Of a DNA stretch of 23,519 nucleotides, positions 1 to 8,351 are shown piece by piece. Below the pieces are notes generated by a model. It saw only the letters and a program-made list of their open reading frames with translations, searched no databases and was not told where the DNA came from. This DNA is from FEN-987 sp964598845 (GTDB lineage Archaea > Thermoproteota > Bathyarchaeia > 40CM-2-53-6). The position numbers and the translations under genes are program-made. Every line of letters starts with the position of its first letter. Position 1 is the first letter of the stretch. The stretch covers positions 1 to 23,519 of the forward strand of contig CAZRDM010000030.1 in assembly GCA_964598845.1 (NCBI GenBank), given 5' to 3'.

Positions 1-505
1 AGACGAGGAAATTCTTCCCGAACAGCAACCTGTCCAAAGAGGGCATATAAAAGAACGCCCAGATTTCCTTCGTGTTACATGCCCACGAAAGTTGCTCTCC
101 AAGCCACCTGGCCCTGTCCTTCGAGATTCAGAGAGTAGTCGGAAACTGCGCTATCCCACCAGGAGGATTGGCCGTGAATCTCTTGGGAGCTGGGATAGTC
201 TCGGAAATCAGAACAACCAGCGTTTCTTGTAATCTTGTCCGTAGCTGTCGCCGCTATTCTCCTCCTCTCATCGTAGAGCTAGGAATCGCGAGCGCAGATG
301 TCGGGCAAGTCCTAGGCTTCGAAGCCTCGCGGCTTTCTGACGGTTGCCGGAATTCCCGCACTTACGCTCCCATTGTACTCGTTCTGAGGACATGTTCTCG
401 GTGTTAAAGTGAAAAATCTCGATCGCTCCCAAGATTTCTGTAGATATTACGAACAGAATGCTTCTCGAAAGCCTTTAAATGAAAAACTCTGAATTGCCTC
501 ATTTC
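1..505. other. Left-edge region without a convincing gene
   Basis: About 500 bases with no reading frame I can recognise. Frame 2 is open from the edge to a TAA near base 232, and frame 3 ends at a TAA near base 50. Either could be the tail of a gene cut by the edge, but neither tail has family signal. A TATA-like element (ATATAAAAG / CTTTTATAT, about 45-54) could serve either strand. On the minus strand it precedes an ATG at 46-44 that stays open to the edge. The region also holds a perfect 14-base palindrome at 314-327. Its right end is the promoter of the glutamine-synthetase-family gene. Confidence 0.5.
466..480 (+). promoter_or_regulatory. BRE/TATA promoter of the glutamine-synthetase-family gene
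   Basis: CGAAAGCC followed by TTTAAAT is a good archaeal BRE plus TATA box. Its centre (about 477) is 26-29 bases before the ATG at 506, the usual archaeal distance from TATA to transcription start. The transcript would therefore be leaderless or nearly so from 506. An ATG at 479 overlaps the TATA box itself and would lie upstream of transcription, so this element decides the start choice. Confidence 0.6.
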
Positions 506-1873
506 ATGAGCAACCGGGCCGTGATGACGATTCTGAAGAGAGTCAAGGATGAGAGAATTCAACTCATCAAGTTCCAATGGGTCGGCAACGACCTGATTCC
601 GCGTGCAATGGTTTCCCACGCTGAATACTTGGCTGACCACATAGGAAATGGGATTGGAATCCTCAAGGGAATTCAGTCCTTCAATGTCCTTGACAAGCTG
701 GTCTATGATGCGTCTTGGGGCTCTGAGGCGGGGGACTTGAGGCTTGTTCCGGATCTGACAACCTTTTCCTCTATACCATACGCTCTTGGGAGCGGACGAC
801 TCATATGCGAACTCTGCACCCTCGACCTCAAACCCCATGTCACAGATGCACGTTACTTTCTTCGGAGAATGGTTGCAAAGGCTCACAAAATGGGTTACGC
901 CCCAATGGTCTCTTGCGAAACCGAATTCTACGTCCTCCAGTCGGACGGTGAAACAGTGAAGCCTTTCGCCGATACAAAATTCGCCACTTCACATGGTTAT
1001 GATCTCTACAATGACTATGTGCAAGAGCTTGTCAAGGATCTTTCGGCAATGGGTGTAGGAATCGAGAGAATAAAGAAGGAGTATGGGCACTCTCAGGTTG
1101 AGCCCGTCTTGAAGTTTGCGGATGCGCTCAAGGCGGGAGATGACTTTGTGACCTTGAAGGATGCCGCCAAGGGTGTTGCCGCAAAGCGGGGTCTCTCCGC
1201 AACTTTCATGCCAAAGCCTTTCAACGGGCGCCCAGGTACCGGAAATCACATTCACGCTAGCCTTTTCGACATTAAGACCAAACGAAATCTCTTCTATGAT
1301 CCCGACGACAAACGAGGCTGTAGGATGAGCCTACTAGGTTACTACTTCATTGGTGGATTAATGAAGCACATCAAGGGCATATGCATTCTTGGCGCACCAA
1401 TCTCAAACTCATACAAACGACTGCTGCCTGGAAGTTGGGCCCCAGCCCACGTGTGTTACGGCTATGACCATCGAGGAGCGGCAATCAGAATACCCTCTAC
1501 CCCTTTACAATCAGGTGGATCAGCCCAGAGACTCGAATATCGGGTACCAGATCCAGCATGCAACCCATACTATGCGATAGGAACGATGTTGGCTGCAGGG
1601 CTTCATGGAATTGAGGAAAGAGTTGATCCCGGTGATCCCTTGGACATTGATCCTTCTCGGCTGAGTGATAAGGAACTCGAGCTCAGAGGCATAGAATACC
1701 TTCCGCGCACCGTTGGTGAGGCCATTGCCGAAGCCAAGAAGGACCCGTTCGTGATTCAAACGCTAGGAGACAAAGCTTTCTGGGAGTACATTAGGATTCG
1801 AGAGTCGGAATGGAGGGATTACCGCGAACAGGTCACGCCTTGGGAGGTTGAAAACTACCTCACTTCGATCTGA
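506..1873 (+). CDS. Glutamine-synthetase-family ligase (GS or gamma-glutamyl-amine synthetase)
   Basis: ATP-dependent gamma-glutamyl ligase of the glutamine synthetase I fold, about 455 residues and full length for the family. Visible active-site elements, numbered from the ATG at 506: ETEF (138-141) and two further metal/glutamate-site glutamates near 192 and 199; TFMPKP followed by GTGNHIHAS, with the ATP-site histidines near 248 and 250; NSYKRLLPG (301-309) with AP following; RLEYR (342-346) and NPYYA (353-357). The N-terminal beta-grasp is divergent: the usual DGSS stretch reads YDASWGSEAGD. The start at 506 is preferred over 479 because the TATA box overlaps 479. The next gene is a FluG-type amidohydrolase, and fungal FluG fuses exactly these two domains. 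This suggests an amine or special substrate rather than only ammonia, though housekeeping GS cannot be excluded. Family confidence is high, substrate confidence low. Confidence 0.9.
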   Translation: MSNRAVMTILKRVKDERIQLIKFQWVGNDLIPRAMVSHAEYLADHIGNGIGILKGIQSFNVLDKLVYDASWGSEAGDLRLVPDLTTFSSIPYALGSGRLICELCTLDLKPHVTDARYFLRRMVAKAHKMGYAPMVSCETEFYVLQSDGETVKPFADTKFATSHGYDLYNDYVQELVKDLSAMGVGIERIKKEYGHSQVEPVLKFADALKAGDDFVTLKDAAKGVAAKRGLSATFMPKPFNGRPGTGNHIHASLFDIKTKRNLFYDPDDKRGCRMSLLGYYFIGGLMKHIKGICILGAPISNSYKRLLPGSWAPAHVCYGYDHRGAAIRIPSTPLQSGGSAQRLEYRVPDPACNPYYAIGTMLAAGLHGIEERVDPGDPLDIDPSRLSDKELELRGIEYLPRTVGEAIAEAKKDPFVIQTLGDKAFWEYIRIRESEWRDYREQVTPWEVENYLTSI

Positions 1874-1953
1874 AGATCAGGCTACACCGAGTACTGATAT
1901 GTGAAAATAGACGTTACTAGGAGTTCATAGGGCATCGATGCGATGTTGTTCTG

Positions 1954-3153
1954 ATGTATGCTGAGATAGATCTCTCTGAATTTCCAGTTATTGATGCTCA
2001 TTGCCACTCCTATCTGAAAACACCGAAGGTTCTAACCGGCGATGAGTTCGCTCGCTATGCTAGCCTCGCGGTCCAACCGAATTTCCTTGACAATTCGTCT
2101 GCAATTGTCGAACGCCAAGTTAAGACTGCGCATCGGCGGCTTTCGGACATTTATCGCCAACAACCATTTTTGGGGCAGTTGGTTGCCTTTCTCTCGAGAT
2201 TCTTCGATTGCCAAGCAGATCTGGAAACAGTCACCAAGAATCGAAGTGCAAGAGCCGAAGATTTTGATAACTACGTGAAAGAACTCTTCGAGGATGTGCG
2301 GCTCCGAGGACTGGTTATGGACGGCGGCTACCCTACCACAACGATCGAGGAGATGAAGAGATTTCCTGCATCCGTTGTGAGGATTTTCCGTATTGAACCG
2401 TTCATAGACGAGGTGTTGTCTGGCGCGAGCTCCTTTGATGAGGTGTGCGCCATGTATGAGTCAGGAATATGTAACGCAGTCAAGAATGAGGGTTACGTTG
2501 GACTGAAGTCCATTATAGCTTATCGGACTGGTCTGAAAATTCGGCGCGTGAGCTGGCAGGACGCTGGAAAGGATTTTGATGATGCAAAAAGTTCGCACAC
2601 TGAAACGGCATGGTTCGGTCCAAGGGTCAAGAATCTTCGCGACTTTCTGTTTGTTAGAGCGATGGAACTTTCGACTGCTTTAGGTATTCCGATGCAAGTT
2701 CATACTGGCGTGGGAGACTATGACATCCTTCTTGATCAATGCGATCCAGCTCTTCTCTACGATCTATTGAAAGATGAAAAGTTGCGATACGCTACTGTGG
2801 TACTTGTTCATTCAGGCTTCCCACACTGCCAAGTTGCAGCTTACATTACTTCGGTTCTTCCTAATGTTTTTCTCGATCTCTCTTTGACCATTCCTTTCCT
2901 TAATCCCCTCGGTCATGAACGTTTGACGGAGATCCTAGAGATCGCTCCGAGCTCGAAGATAATGTACGGTTCTGACGCTTTCAATCTTCCCGAACTGATC
3001 TGGCTTGGAGCGAAGGTAGGAAAAAGAACTCTTGGCAAGTGTTTGAGTAGATTTGTACAGTCGGAGCTATTTGATGAAAACCGGGCCATGCGAGTGGGAA
3101 TGCAAATCCTGTTCGAAAATGCCAATGAATTGTACGGATTGGGTTTGGATTGA
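1954..3153 (+). CDS. FluG-type amidohydrolase (amidohydrolase-2 superfamily)
   Basis: Predicted metal-dependent TIM-barrel hydrolase of 399 residues. Metal and active-site residues visible in order: DAHCH (H16, H18) on strand 1, GLKSI with Lys185, QVHTG with His250, VHSGFPH with His286 and His291, and YGSDAF with Asp341. This order is typical of amidohydrolase-2 members related to the N-terminal half of FluG. No signal peptide or membrane segment is seen, so it should be cytoplasmic. It lies 80 bases after the glutamine-synthetase-family gene on the same strand, and I see no clear promoter in the gap, so co-transcription is likely. Known relatives are paired with or fused to GS-like ligases. 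The natural substrate is unknown; hydrolysis of a gamma-glutamyl amide or related amide is a reasonable inference. Confidence 0.85.
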   Translation: MYAEIDLSEFPVIDAHCHSYLKTPKVLTGDEFARYASLAVQPNFLDNSSAIVERQVKTAHRRLSDIYRQQPFLGQLVAFLSRFFDCQADLETVTKNRSARAEDFDNYVKELFEDVRLRGLVMDGGYPTTTIEEMKRFPASVVRIFRIEPFIDEVLSGASSFDEVCAMYESGICNAVKNEGYVGLKSIIAYRTGLKIRRVSWQDAGKDFDDAKSSHTETAWFGPRVKNLRDFLFVRAMELSTALGIPMQVHTGVGDYDILLDQCDPALLYDLLKDEKLRYATVVLVHSGFPHCQVAAYITSVLPNVFLDLSLTIPFLNPLGHERLTEILEIAPSSKIMYGSDAFNLPELIWLGAKVGKRTLGKCLSRFVQSELFDENRAMRVGMQILFENANELYGLGLD

Positions 3154-3210
3154 ATGCGAGTCTTCGAATCTCTTGTCGCAAAAGAAATAGAAGGCCTGGT
3201 GGTTTTTCGT

Positions 3211-4176
3211 CTATCCAATGGTTAGAAGATAGTTCTTCACCCCTCTCTCATCTAAGTCGACAACAACTCCCCGCAACATGCCCTCTGTATATTCGCTTCC
3301 TGGATTGAGGCAAAGAGTTCTGCCTATCTTCACGAAACCACGGGACTCATGTATGTGCCCATGAAGACCAAGAACAGGCTGATACTTCTCAATTGCCTGA
3401 CGAACGGCTTTGCTGCCCGCTGGTATCATGATAATCTCTGATCCGGCATAAACAGGTTTCAGGTTCTCATCCAATTTGGGGCAAGTGTCGAGTCCCGAAT
3501 CGTAGGGTGGGACGTGAACGTTGAATATGCAATTCCTCATATCCTGAACCTTCATCGCCATGTTTTCCAACTTTGATGCGAGTTCTTCTTCAGAACATTC
3601 CCGCGGCGTTTTCCAAGGGGTCGGGTTACTCCAGGCACTGCTCAGCATCTCGTACTGTCCGTTGAGCGTAACAACGTCTCCTTCCGGATCTATCACGAAG
3701 TTGGAGCTCTTCAGTACTTCCTCGATATCTGGTCGGTCATCGTTTCCCCCCGTCATATAGAGCTTGACGGCAGTTCCTTTCAACCGCTCTGCCGCCATCT
3801 CTGTCCAACGCCGCAATGTGTCGATCATGACTTCCGTGAACACTGCGTCGACTTTCAAGGGATCACTTCGTAGTTCTTTCATCTGTTCCTCCGTCACTCG
3901 ATATGGATAGTAGCCCGTGAATCGAATCTTCTTCTCGATGTCCGCAACTTCGCTTTCTGAGTTTAATGTATGTCTACTGCTGAGAAATTCAGAGGTCCAA
4001 GTCGCATCGGCTTTCCTGACGATTGGTACTATCATCTTACCTGTGACATCGCCGCCCAGTATCAGAACATTCGTCTTGTATGCTTTGGGCGTATTCAGGA
4101 ATTTCAGAAAACATTTCTCGGAGCCATGAAGGTCAGTAGCGAAGAAGATTCGTGTTTTCACGCCCATTCGTGTCAC
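3211..4176 (-). CDS. Calcineurin-like metallophosphoesterase
   Basis: Predicted cytoplasmic binuclear-metal phosphoesterase of 321 residues. The motif ladder is complete: DLH (Asp15, His17), GGD (Asp43), GNDD in place of the more common GNHE, a lone histidine in NVHVPP, then GLHGHIHES near the C terminus followed by NPGSEYTEG. The NPGS signature near the end is typical of YfcE/MJ0936-like and related phosphodiesterases. A large insert between the GGD and GND motifs makes it longer than the small YfcE class. A second ATG lies three codons downstream and could be the real start. It converges on the amidohydrolase gene and diverges from the permease gene. The substrate (cyclic nucleotide, nucleotide or phosphodiester) cannot be read from the sequence. 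Confidence 0.88.
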   Translation of the reverse strand: MTRMGVKTRIFFATDLHGSEKCFLKFLNTPKAYKTNVLILGGDVTGKMIVPIVRKADATWTSEFLSSRHTLNSESEVADIEKKIRFTGYYPYRVTEEQMKELRSDPLKVDAVFTEVMIDTLRRWTEMAAERLKGTAVKLYMTGGNDDRPDIEEVLKSSNFVIDPEGDVVTLNGQYEMLSSAWSNPTPWKTPRECSEEELASKLENMAMKVQDMRNCIFNVHVPPYDSGLDTCPKLDENLKPVYAGSEIIMIPAGSKAVRQAIEKYQPVLGLHGHIHESRGFVKIGRTLCLNPGSEYTEGMLRGVVVDLDERGVKNYLLTIG

Positions 4177-4271
4177 GCATGTTCGGAGAATGTATTCGAG
4201 TAATTGACAGTTGCGTCTCAGGCCACAGCTTGAATAGGGGCAGATTTGTCTATCTGAAAATCATCAGTTTC

Positions 4272-4279
4272 AAATAAAT
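4272..4279 (+). promoter_or_regulatory. TATA box of the APC permease gene (possibly shared with the divergent gene)
   Basis: AAATAAAT lies 32-39 bases before the TTG start at 4311, leaving a leader of about 10 bases. An AAGGGAGG stretch at 4290-4297 supplies a ribosome-binding site. The complement, ATTTATTT, could also act for the metallophosphoesterase gene, leaving a leader of roughly 75 bases there. Confidence 0.4.
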
Positions 4280-4310
4280 CATCGGCGCTAAGGGAGGCCG
4301 AGGAAAAACT

Positions 4311-5912
4311 TTGGCAACAGAACAGTACTTTGTGAGAAAGGCTAGCGGACTAATACGAGAATTCGGGGCGTTAGATGTTCTTCTGATCTCCACTGCCATG
4401 ATCTGGGCTCTAACATACATGGTCACCCAGTATCCATGGTTCTATGGATTCAATCCCGGTGCAGACCTCACGATTGACCTGCTGATCGCGGCCATACCAT
4501 TCTCGTTTCTGATGTTGGTATACTGGGCCATAGGGGTCATCATGCCACGATCTGGTTCCGATTATGTGTGGATCAGCCGCGTCTTTCACCCCTCGATCGG
4601 CTTCGCTTGGTCTGTACTCTACATGTTCGTGGTCTTCGCCACATCCATAGTCTCACAGTGCTTCACATTCACCTACCTTTTGGCAAGCGCCTTCACTACA
4701 GGCGGGTTCCTTTACAATGCTCCGAATCTCACGGGTATAGGGAACTCACTAAGCTCACCGTTAGGGACATTCTACTTCTCGGTCCTCCTTACGGTCATCT
4801 TCGCTATTTTCGGCATATTCGGCGCGAAACTCATCAAAGGATTGCTATACGCCTCTTGGTTAGCAGCGTTTGTAGGTGTCGCCTTGATGTGGTGGCTTCT
4901 GGCCACAGCAGATCCAACTACTTTCGCAGCCAAATGGAACTCAGTTATGACAGGTTATCCGACCTACGAGGCTCTGTATGATGCTGCCGTCAACGCTGGA
5001 TGGACTCCTCCCGTAGGGGGTTTGGCTGCAATCATAGGTGGCCTTCCATTGGCTTCACTATTCCTGATGGGGGGACAGTATGGCGCAAACGTGATTCTGG
5101 GGGAGGTCAAGGGCGTAAGGAGCGCTGTACCGATAGCGTTGTTTCTCTCAATGCTTCTTGGAGTTTTCTTCTGGAGCGTGGGCGGTATTCTCACGCTGAA
5201 CGCGGTTGGCGCAAATTGGTTGTATGCTGTAGCCTACAGCTGGGAGGTTCAGCCCTCATCCTACCTGCTTCCTTTCCCACCAGCAGAAACGTTGTTTCTT
5301 TCGGTAATAGCCTACCCGAACTCATTACTGATCGGGCTGATCTTCTTCACGTGGCTTTTCGGCTCCATTCAGGCCCTATTCGTCTACTTCTGGGCTCCTA
5401 GCCGGTATTTCTTCGCGTGGGCTTTCGATCGAATGATTCCAACGAAATTTGCTGATGTGGGCAGGCGATTCCACACACCTCATGTCGCCATTATCGCTAT
5501 CACCGTCCTCGCCGTAGTGGAGCTGTGGCTCTACGCTTTCGCGGGCTTCCCCTACGCATTCGTTCTCGGCACATTTCTCTGGGTCGTTGCATATGTCGTC
5601 CCAGCATTGGCGACAGCCGTCTTTCCGTACCGGAAGAAGGACTTGCTTGAGCAAGCACCAAAATTCATGCAGACGAAGTTTGCAGGTATACCATTCCTGA
5701 CGCTAATTGGCGTGGTGACCGCTGTCGCTTTCGCTTACATGGGGTACATCGCATACACCAATCCACTCATTACCGCCCTGACCGTGACTGGAATGGCCAT
5801 CGCAGTGGGCATCGTAATTGTAGCGTTTCTCATCTATGGTGCATCAGTCGTATACCATAGGCGTCGTGGCCTTGACATCTTGATGGCCCTCAAGGAACTT
5901 CCGCCGGTCTAG
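4311..5912 (+). CDS. APC-superfamily amino acid/amine permease
   Basis: Integral membrane transporter of 533 residues, with about twelve hydrophobic segments from residue 20 to the C terminus. The N-terminal stretch RKASGLIREFGALDVL and the PRSGSDYVWISR signature after the second membrane segment are typical of APC (amino acid-polyamine-organocation) permeases. The C terminus is short and basic (YHRRRGLDIL), as expected for a cytoplasmic tail. The start is TTG at 4311, supported by AAGGGAGG upstream and a TATA box at 4272. The gene stands alone between a divergent metallophosphoesterase and a probable terminator. It lies 1.2 kb from the GS/FluG pair, and APC permeases often import the amines that GS-like ligases gamma-glutamylate, so it may supply their substrate. 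That link is inference. Confidence 0.87.
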   Translation: MATEQYFVRKASGLIREFGALDVLLISTAMIWALTYMVTQYPWFYGFNPGADLTIDLLIAAIPFSFLMLVYWAIGVIMPRSGSDYVWISRVFHPSIGFAWSVLYMFVVFATSIVSQCFTFTYLLASAFTTGGFLYNAPNLTGIGNSLSSPLGTFYFSVLLTVIFAIFGIFGAKLIKGLLYASWLAAFVGVALMWWLLATADPTTFAAKWNSVMTGYPTYEALYDAAVNAGWTPPVGGLAAIIGGLPLASLFLMGGQYGANVILGEVKGVRSAVPIALFLSMLLGVFFWSVGGILTLNAVGANWLYAVAYSWEVQPSSYLLPFPPAETLFLSVIAYPNSLLIGLIFFTWLFGSIQALFVYFWAPSRYFFAWAFDRMIPTKFADVGRRFHTPHVAIIAITVLAVVELWLYAFAGFPYAFVLGTFLWVVAYVVPALATAVFPYRKKDLLEQAPKFMQTKFAGIPFLTLIGVVTAVAFAYMGYIAYTNPLITALTVTGMAIAVGIVIVAFLIYGASVVYHRRRGLDILMALKELPPV

Positions 5913-5931
5913 AACGCCGTCCTTAAAGCCC

Positions 5932-5946
5932 TCAACCCTCTTTTTT
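5932..5946 (+). terminator. Pyrimidine/T-tract terminator after the permease gene
   Basis: A pyrimidine-rich stretch ending in six T residues (5941-5946) lies 29-34 bases after the permease stop codon. Archaeal polymerases stop at such U tracts without needing a strong hairpin. Confidence 0.45.
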
Positions 5947-6017
5947 GCTCAAAGCGTGATAGCGGCGTACAGGCTGCGTACACGGCAATCAAAGCGAAGA
6001 CCTAGGGAGGGAATCTT

Positions 6018-6794
6018 GTGAAGTCCAAATATGGGTCGATATGCAATGACTTTCTGGAAGAGGCTCACAGGATTCTAGGCGCGGCGCAAGCCGAGGGAGT
6101 TCTTCTCAGATTGTTGGGAGCCCTCGCTTTCAGAATGCATTGTCCGAAGTTCGGTTACATGCAGGACAAACTCGGCCGTGCTTTCTCAGATATAGACTTC
6201 GCATCGTATGGAAATCAGTCCTCGAAGATCAACAAACTCTTCCTTCTTCTGGGCTATCAGGAGGATTTCTTGATTTCGCGGTTATTCGGAAAAGCTAGGC
6301 TTCTGTTTCACGACATACAACGCAAGCGGCACTGCGATGTTTTCCTAGACAAGCTAGAGTTCTGCCATGATATCCACTTTCGGAATAGGCTGGAAGTAGA
6401 TGAGCTCACTCTCCCCCTTGCTGAACTTCTACTGGAGAAGATGCAGATAGTAAAGCTGGACGAGAAAGACATCATCGATTCAATAATGCTTCTCAGGGAG
6501 CATCAGATAGGGGCTTCCGACAAGGAGACGATCAGCGCCGCACGGATAGCGGAGCTCTGCGCGCGTGATTGGGGATTGTGGAAGACTGTTACCACGAGCC
6601 TTCGACGTGTTGAGTCGTACGCCTTGCGCAAACAAGAGTTGTCTGAGGAAGACAAAGGTGATGCGACTTCTAAGATCAGGAGTCTGCTCGCGCTCATGGA
6701 GCGTGAACCTAAAACAACGGCTTGGAAGCTCAGGGCCCGAGTCGGCGAGAACAAGAAATGGTATAGAGACGTCGAAGAATTGTCACGTATCTAG
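6018..6794 (+). CDS. Nucleotidyltransferase-fold-like protein, function unknown
   Basis: Soluble protein of 258 residues starting at GTG, six bases after GGGAGGG, a strong ribosome-binding site. Residues 30-61 read like the core of a minimal nucleotidyltransferase: RLLGALAFR (glycine-containing helix turn), then after a short insert SDIDF with Asp58 and Asp60 as candidate metal ligands. A third acidic residue may be the aspartate in RHCDVF. The middle part (ELLLEKMQIVKLDEKDIIDSI) resembles the helical region after the core in AbiEii/MNT-like proteins, and the C terminus is charged and helical. The preceding T tract suggests its own transcription unit, and I see no toxin/antitoxin partner. It could be a substrate-modifying enzyme or a degenerate member. 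The fold call is moderate; the function is unknown. Confidence 0.6.
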   Translation: MKSKYGSICNDFLEEAHRILGAAQAEGVLLRLLGALAFRMHCPKFGYMQDKLGRAFSDIDFASYGNQSSKINKLFLLLGYQEDFLISRLFGKARLLFHDIQRKRHCDVFLDKLEFCHDIHFRNRLEVDELTLPLAELLLEKMQIVKLDEKDIIDSIMLLREHQIGASDKETISAARIAELCARDWGLWKTVTTSLRRVESYALRKQELSEEDKGDATSKIRSLLALMEREPKTTAWKLRARVGENKKWYRDVEELSRI

Positions 6795-6817
6795 TTCCTA
6801 TCGGATCGGACTTTGTC

Positions 6818-8071
6818 TCACCTGTCGGCGAGCTGTAGAACCGCTGACCCGGCGATATCTGCCACAACTTTGAGATCATTGGGGTTGATCTTGTCTGCGG
6901 TGTCTTCCACGGTGTGATAGAAGGGATCGTCCGACTTCCATAGCCACGCGGCAGGGACACCGGCGTCGATGAATCTACCCTCATCACTGGTTCCCAGGCT
7001 GCATGTTCCGTAGTCAACCCTGTAACCCAACTGTTGGGCCGTTTGATACAAGACTCTGTTGATCCACGGGGTTGTCTTTACAGACTTGTCTGGCCAATGT
7101 CCTTCCGTTATGATTCTGAGTTGACTTCCTACAGCTACCATATCTACATTTATCACCGCTCTGATACTTCGCAACTCATGCTTGTGAGACTTGCAGTAAT
7201 GTAGGGAGCCAAGCTGGCCGTATACTTCCTCGGCACCTAGCGACACGAGTTCAATGGTTCTCTTCGGTCTACACTTTGACAAAATTCTAGAGAGTTCAAG
7301 GAGAACAGCGGTGCCTGATCCGTTATCATTAGCTCCTGGCGTGTTGGTGCTGTCTCGATGGGCAGTAATCAAAATCTTCTCTTCGGGCCTTGTTCTGCCC
7401 GTGATCAGCCCTCTAACATTTCTGGTGGACCTCTTCCCCAGAATTACGTTGACTTCAAGGTTGACCACGACCTCTGCTTTTCTCGCCAGTTCCATCAGAT
7501 ATTTTCCATCATCTCTAGTTGTTCCAGCAAAAGGAATAGGCTTCGGGACTATGTCCAGAAATCTCTTTTCGCTAGCGAAAAACCCAGTTTCAACGGTACC
7601 GGTGAATACGTACGGGTTGCTGTCAACCATCAGAAGGGCTGTTGCACCGTTCTTTGAGGCCAGAGAAATCTCGTTCCACCAGCTGTCCTTGTCCGGGGCC
7701 CTCTTAATTATCGCAACCCTATTTCTAACATCAGTCGCATTGAAGTCATGAGGTGAGCCAAGTCCAACGTATGCCACCTCCCCCTTTATGCCTCCGAGGG
7801 GCGTAGGAACACTGTAGAGCATAGCTCTAGCATTGAGGTTTCTTTGTTCAGGCGAAAGGATACTAAGTCTAGTGCCATTATCTATGAACGTGGGAGCTTC
7901 GAACTCGTCGAATTCCAGTTTCAGACCAGACTTCTTGAAAGTCTTCGTTATGTAATCTATAGCTTGCTTGTCTCCATCAGTTCCGGCGACCCTCGAATGG
8001 ACCTCTGATAGATACTTGACATCTCGGAAGGCTCTCTCAGCGGATGTGGAAACAAACTTCCTTGATGACAT
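6818..8071 (-). CDS. M28-family zinc aminopeptidase-like protein
   Basis: Predicted co-catalytic zinc peptidase of 417 residues. The M28 ligand set is complete: AHRDST (His238, with Asp240 as the supporting acid), GANDNGSG (Asp249, bridging), GAEE (Glu281/Glu282), NVDMV (Asp310) and FYHTVED (His386). Residues about 85-200 form an insertion resembling a protease-associated (PA) domain, between an N-terminal cap and the catalytic part. No signal peptide or membrane anchor is visible, so a cytoplasmic role in peptide turnover is likely. It is a single gene converging on the nucleotidyltransferase-like gene with a 23-base gap. A large imperfect inverted repeat lies 16-65 bases before its start codon and would be in its leader or core promoter. 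Confidence 0.88.
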   Translation of the reverse strand: MSSRKFVSTSAERAFRDVKYLSEVHSRVAGTDGDKQAIDYITKTFKKSGLKLEFDEFEAPTFIDNGTRLSILSPEQRNLNARAMLYSVPTPLGGIKGEVAYVGLGSPHDFNATDVRNRVAIIKRAPDKDSWWNEISLASKNGATALLMVDSNPYVFTGTVETGFFASEKRFLDIVPKPIPFAGTTRDDGKYLMELARKAEVVVNLEVNVILGKRSTRNVRGLITGRTRPEEKILITAHRDSTNTPGANDNGSGTAVLLELSRILSKCRPKRTIELVSLGAEEVYGQLGSLHYCKSHKHELRSIRAVINVDMVAVGSQLRIITEGHWPDKSVKTTPWINRVLYQTAQQLGYRVDYGTCSLGTSDEGRFIDAGVPAAWLWKSDDPFYHTVEDTADKINPNDLKVVADIAGSAVLQLADR

Positions 8072-8086
8072 TCAAACCCTCGTATC

Positions 8087-8136
8087 AGAGATTTCGCTGG
8101 CACAAAAAACTTTGGATGTCAGTGCCAGAAATCTCT
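8087..8136. repeat. Imperfect inverted repeat upstream of the M28 gene
   Basis: Left arm 8087-8103 and right arm 8122-8136 pair over 15 bases (AGAGATTTC...TGGCAC against its complement), with a two-base bulge in the left arm and an 18-base loop. In minus-strand RNA this would be a strong hairpin ending 15 bases before the M28 start codon. It could be an mRNA leader structure, an operator, or the remnant of a small inverted-repeat element. Confidence 0.6.
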
Positions 8137-8351
8137 TAGCAATTCACCCGACTCGCATTCCAAGAATAGGATAATGTGACCTGCTTGACGAACTTGAGTG
8201 CGAGGATTTTGGCTTAGAAACTAGATCAATCGCAGATAGATAGCTGGCGAGAGATACTCGAAGTGCATAATGAGACCTGAACTTGCACAAGCGGGCACTC
8301 TCATTGCTAAGGAAGACTGTGAGTTCAGACGTAGATAGTGCTAAGCGGTTG

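Noticed and set aside
1..46. Minus-strand gene running off the left edge from an ATG at 46-44
   Set aside because: Only 15 codons are visible and the TATA-like element overlaps the ATG, so neither the gene nor its promoter can be supported.
72..407. Open frame of 111 codons at the left edge, with a TATA-like element about 25 bases before its GTG
   Set aside because: The translation is rich in Cys, Ser and Arg with no domain pattern or helix/strand periodicity; it looks like random translation of non-coding DNA.
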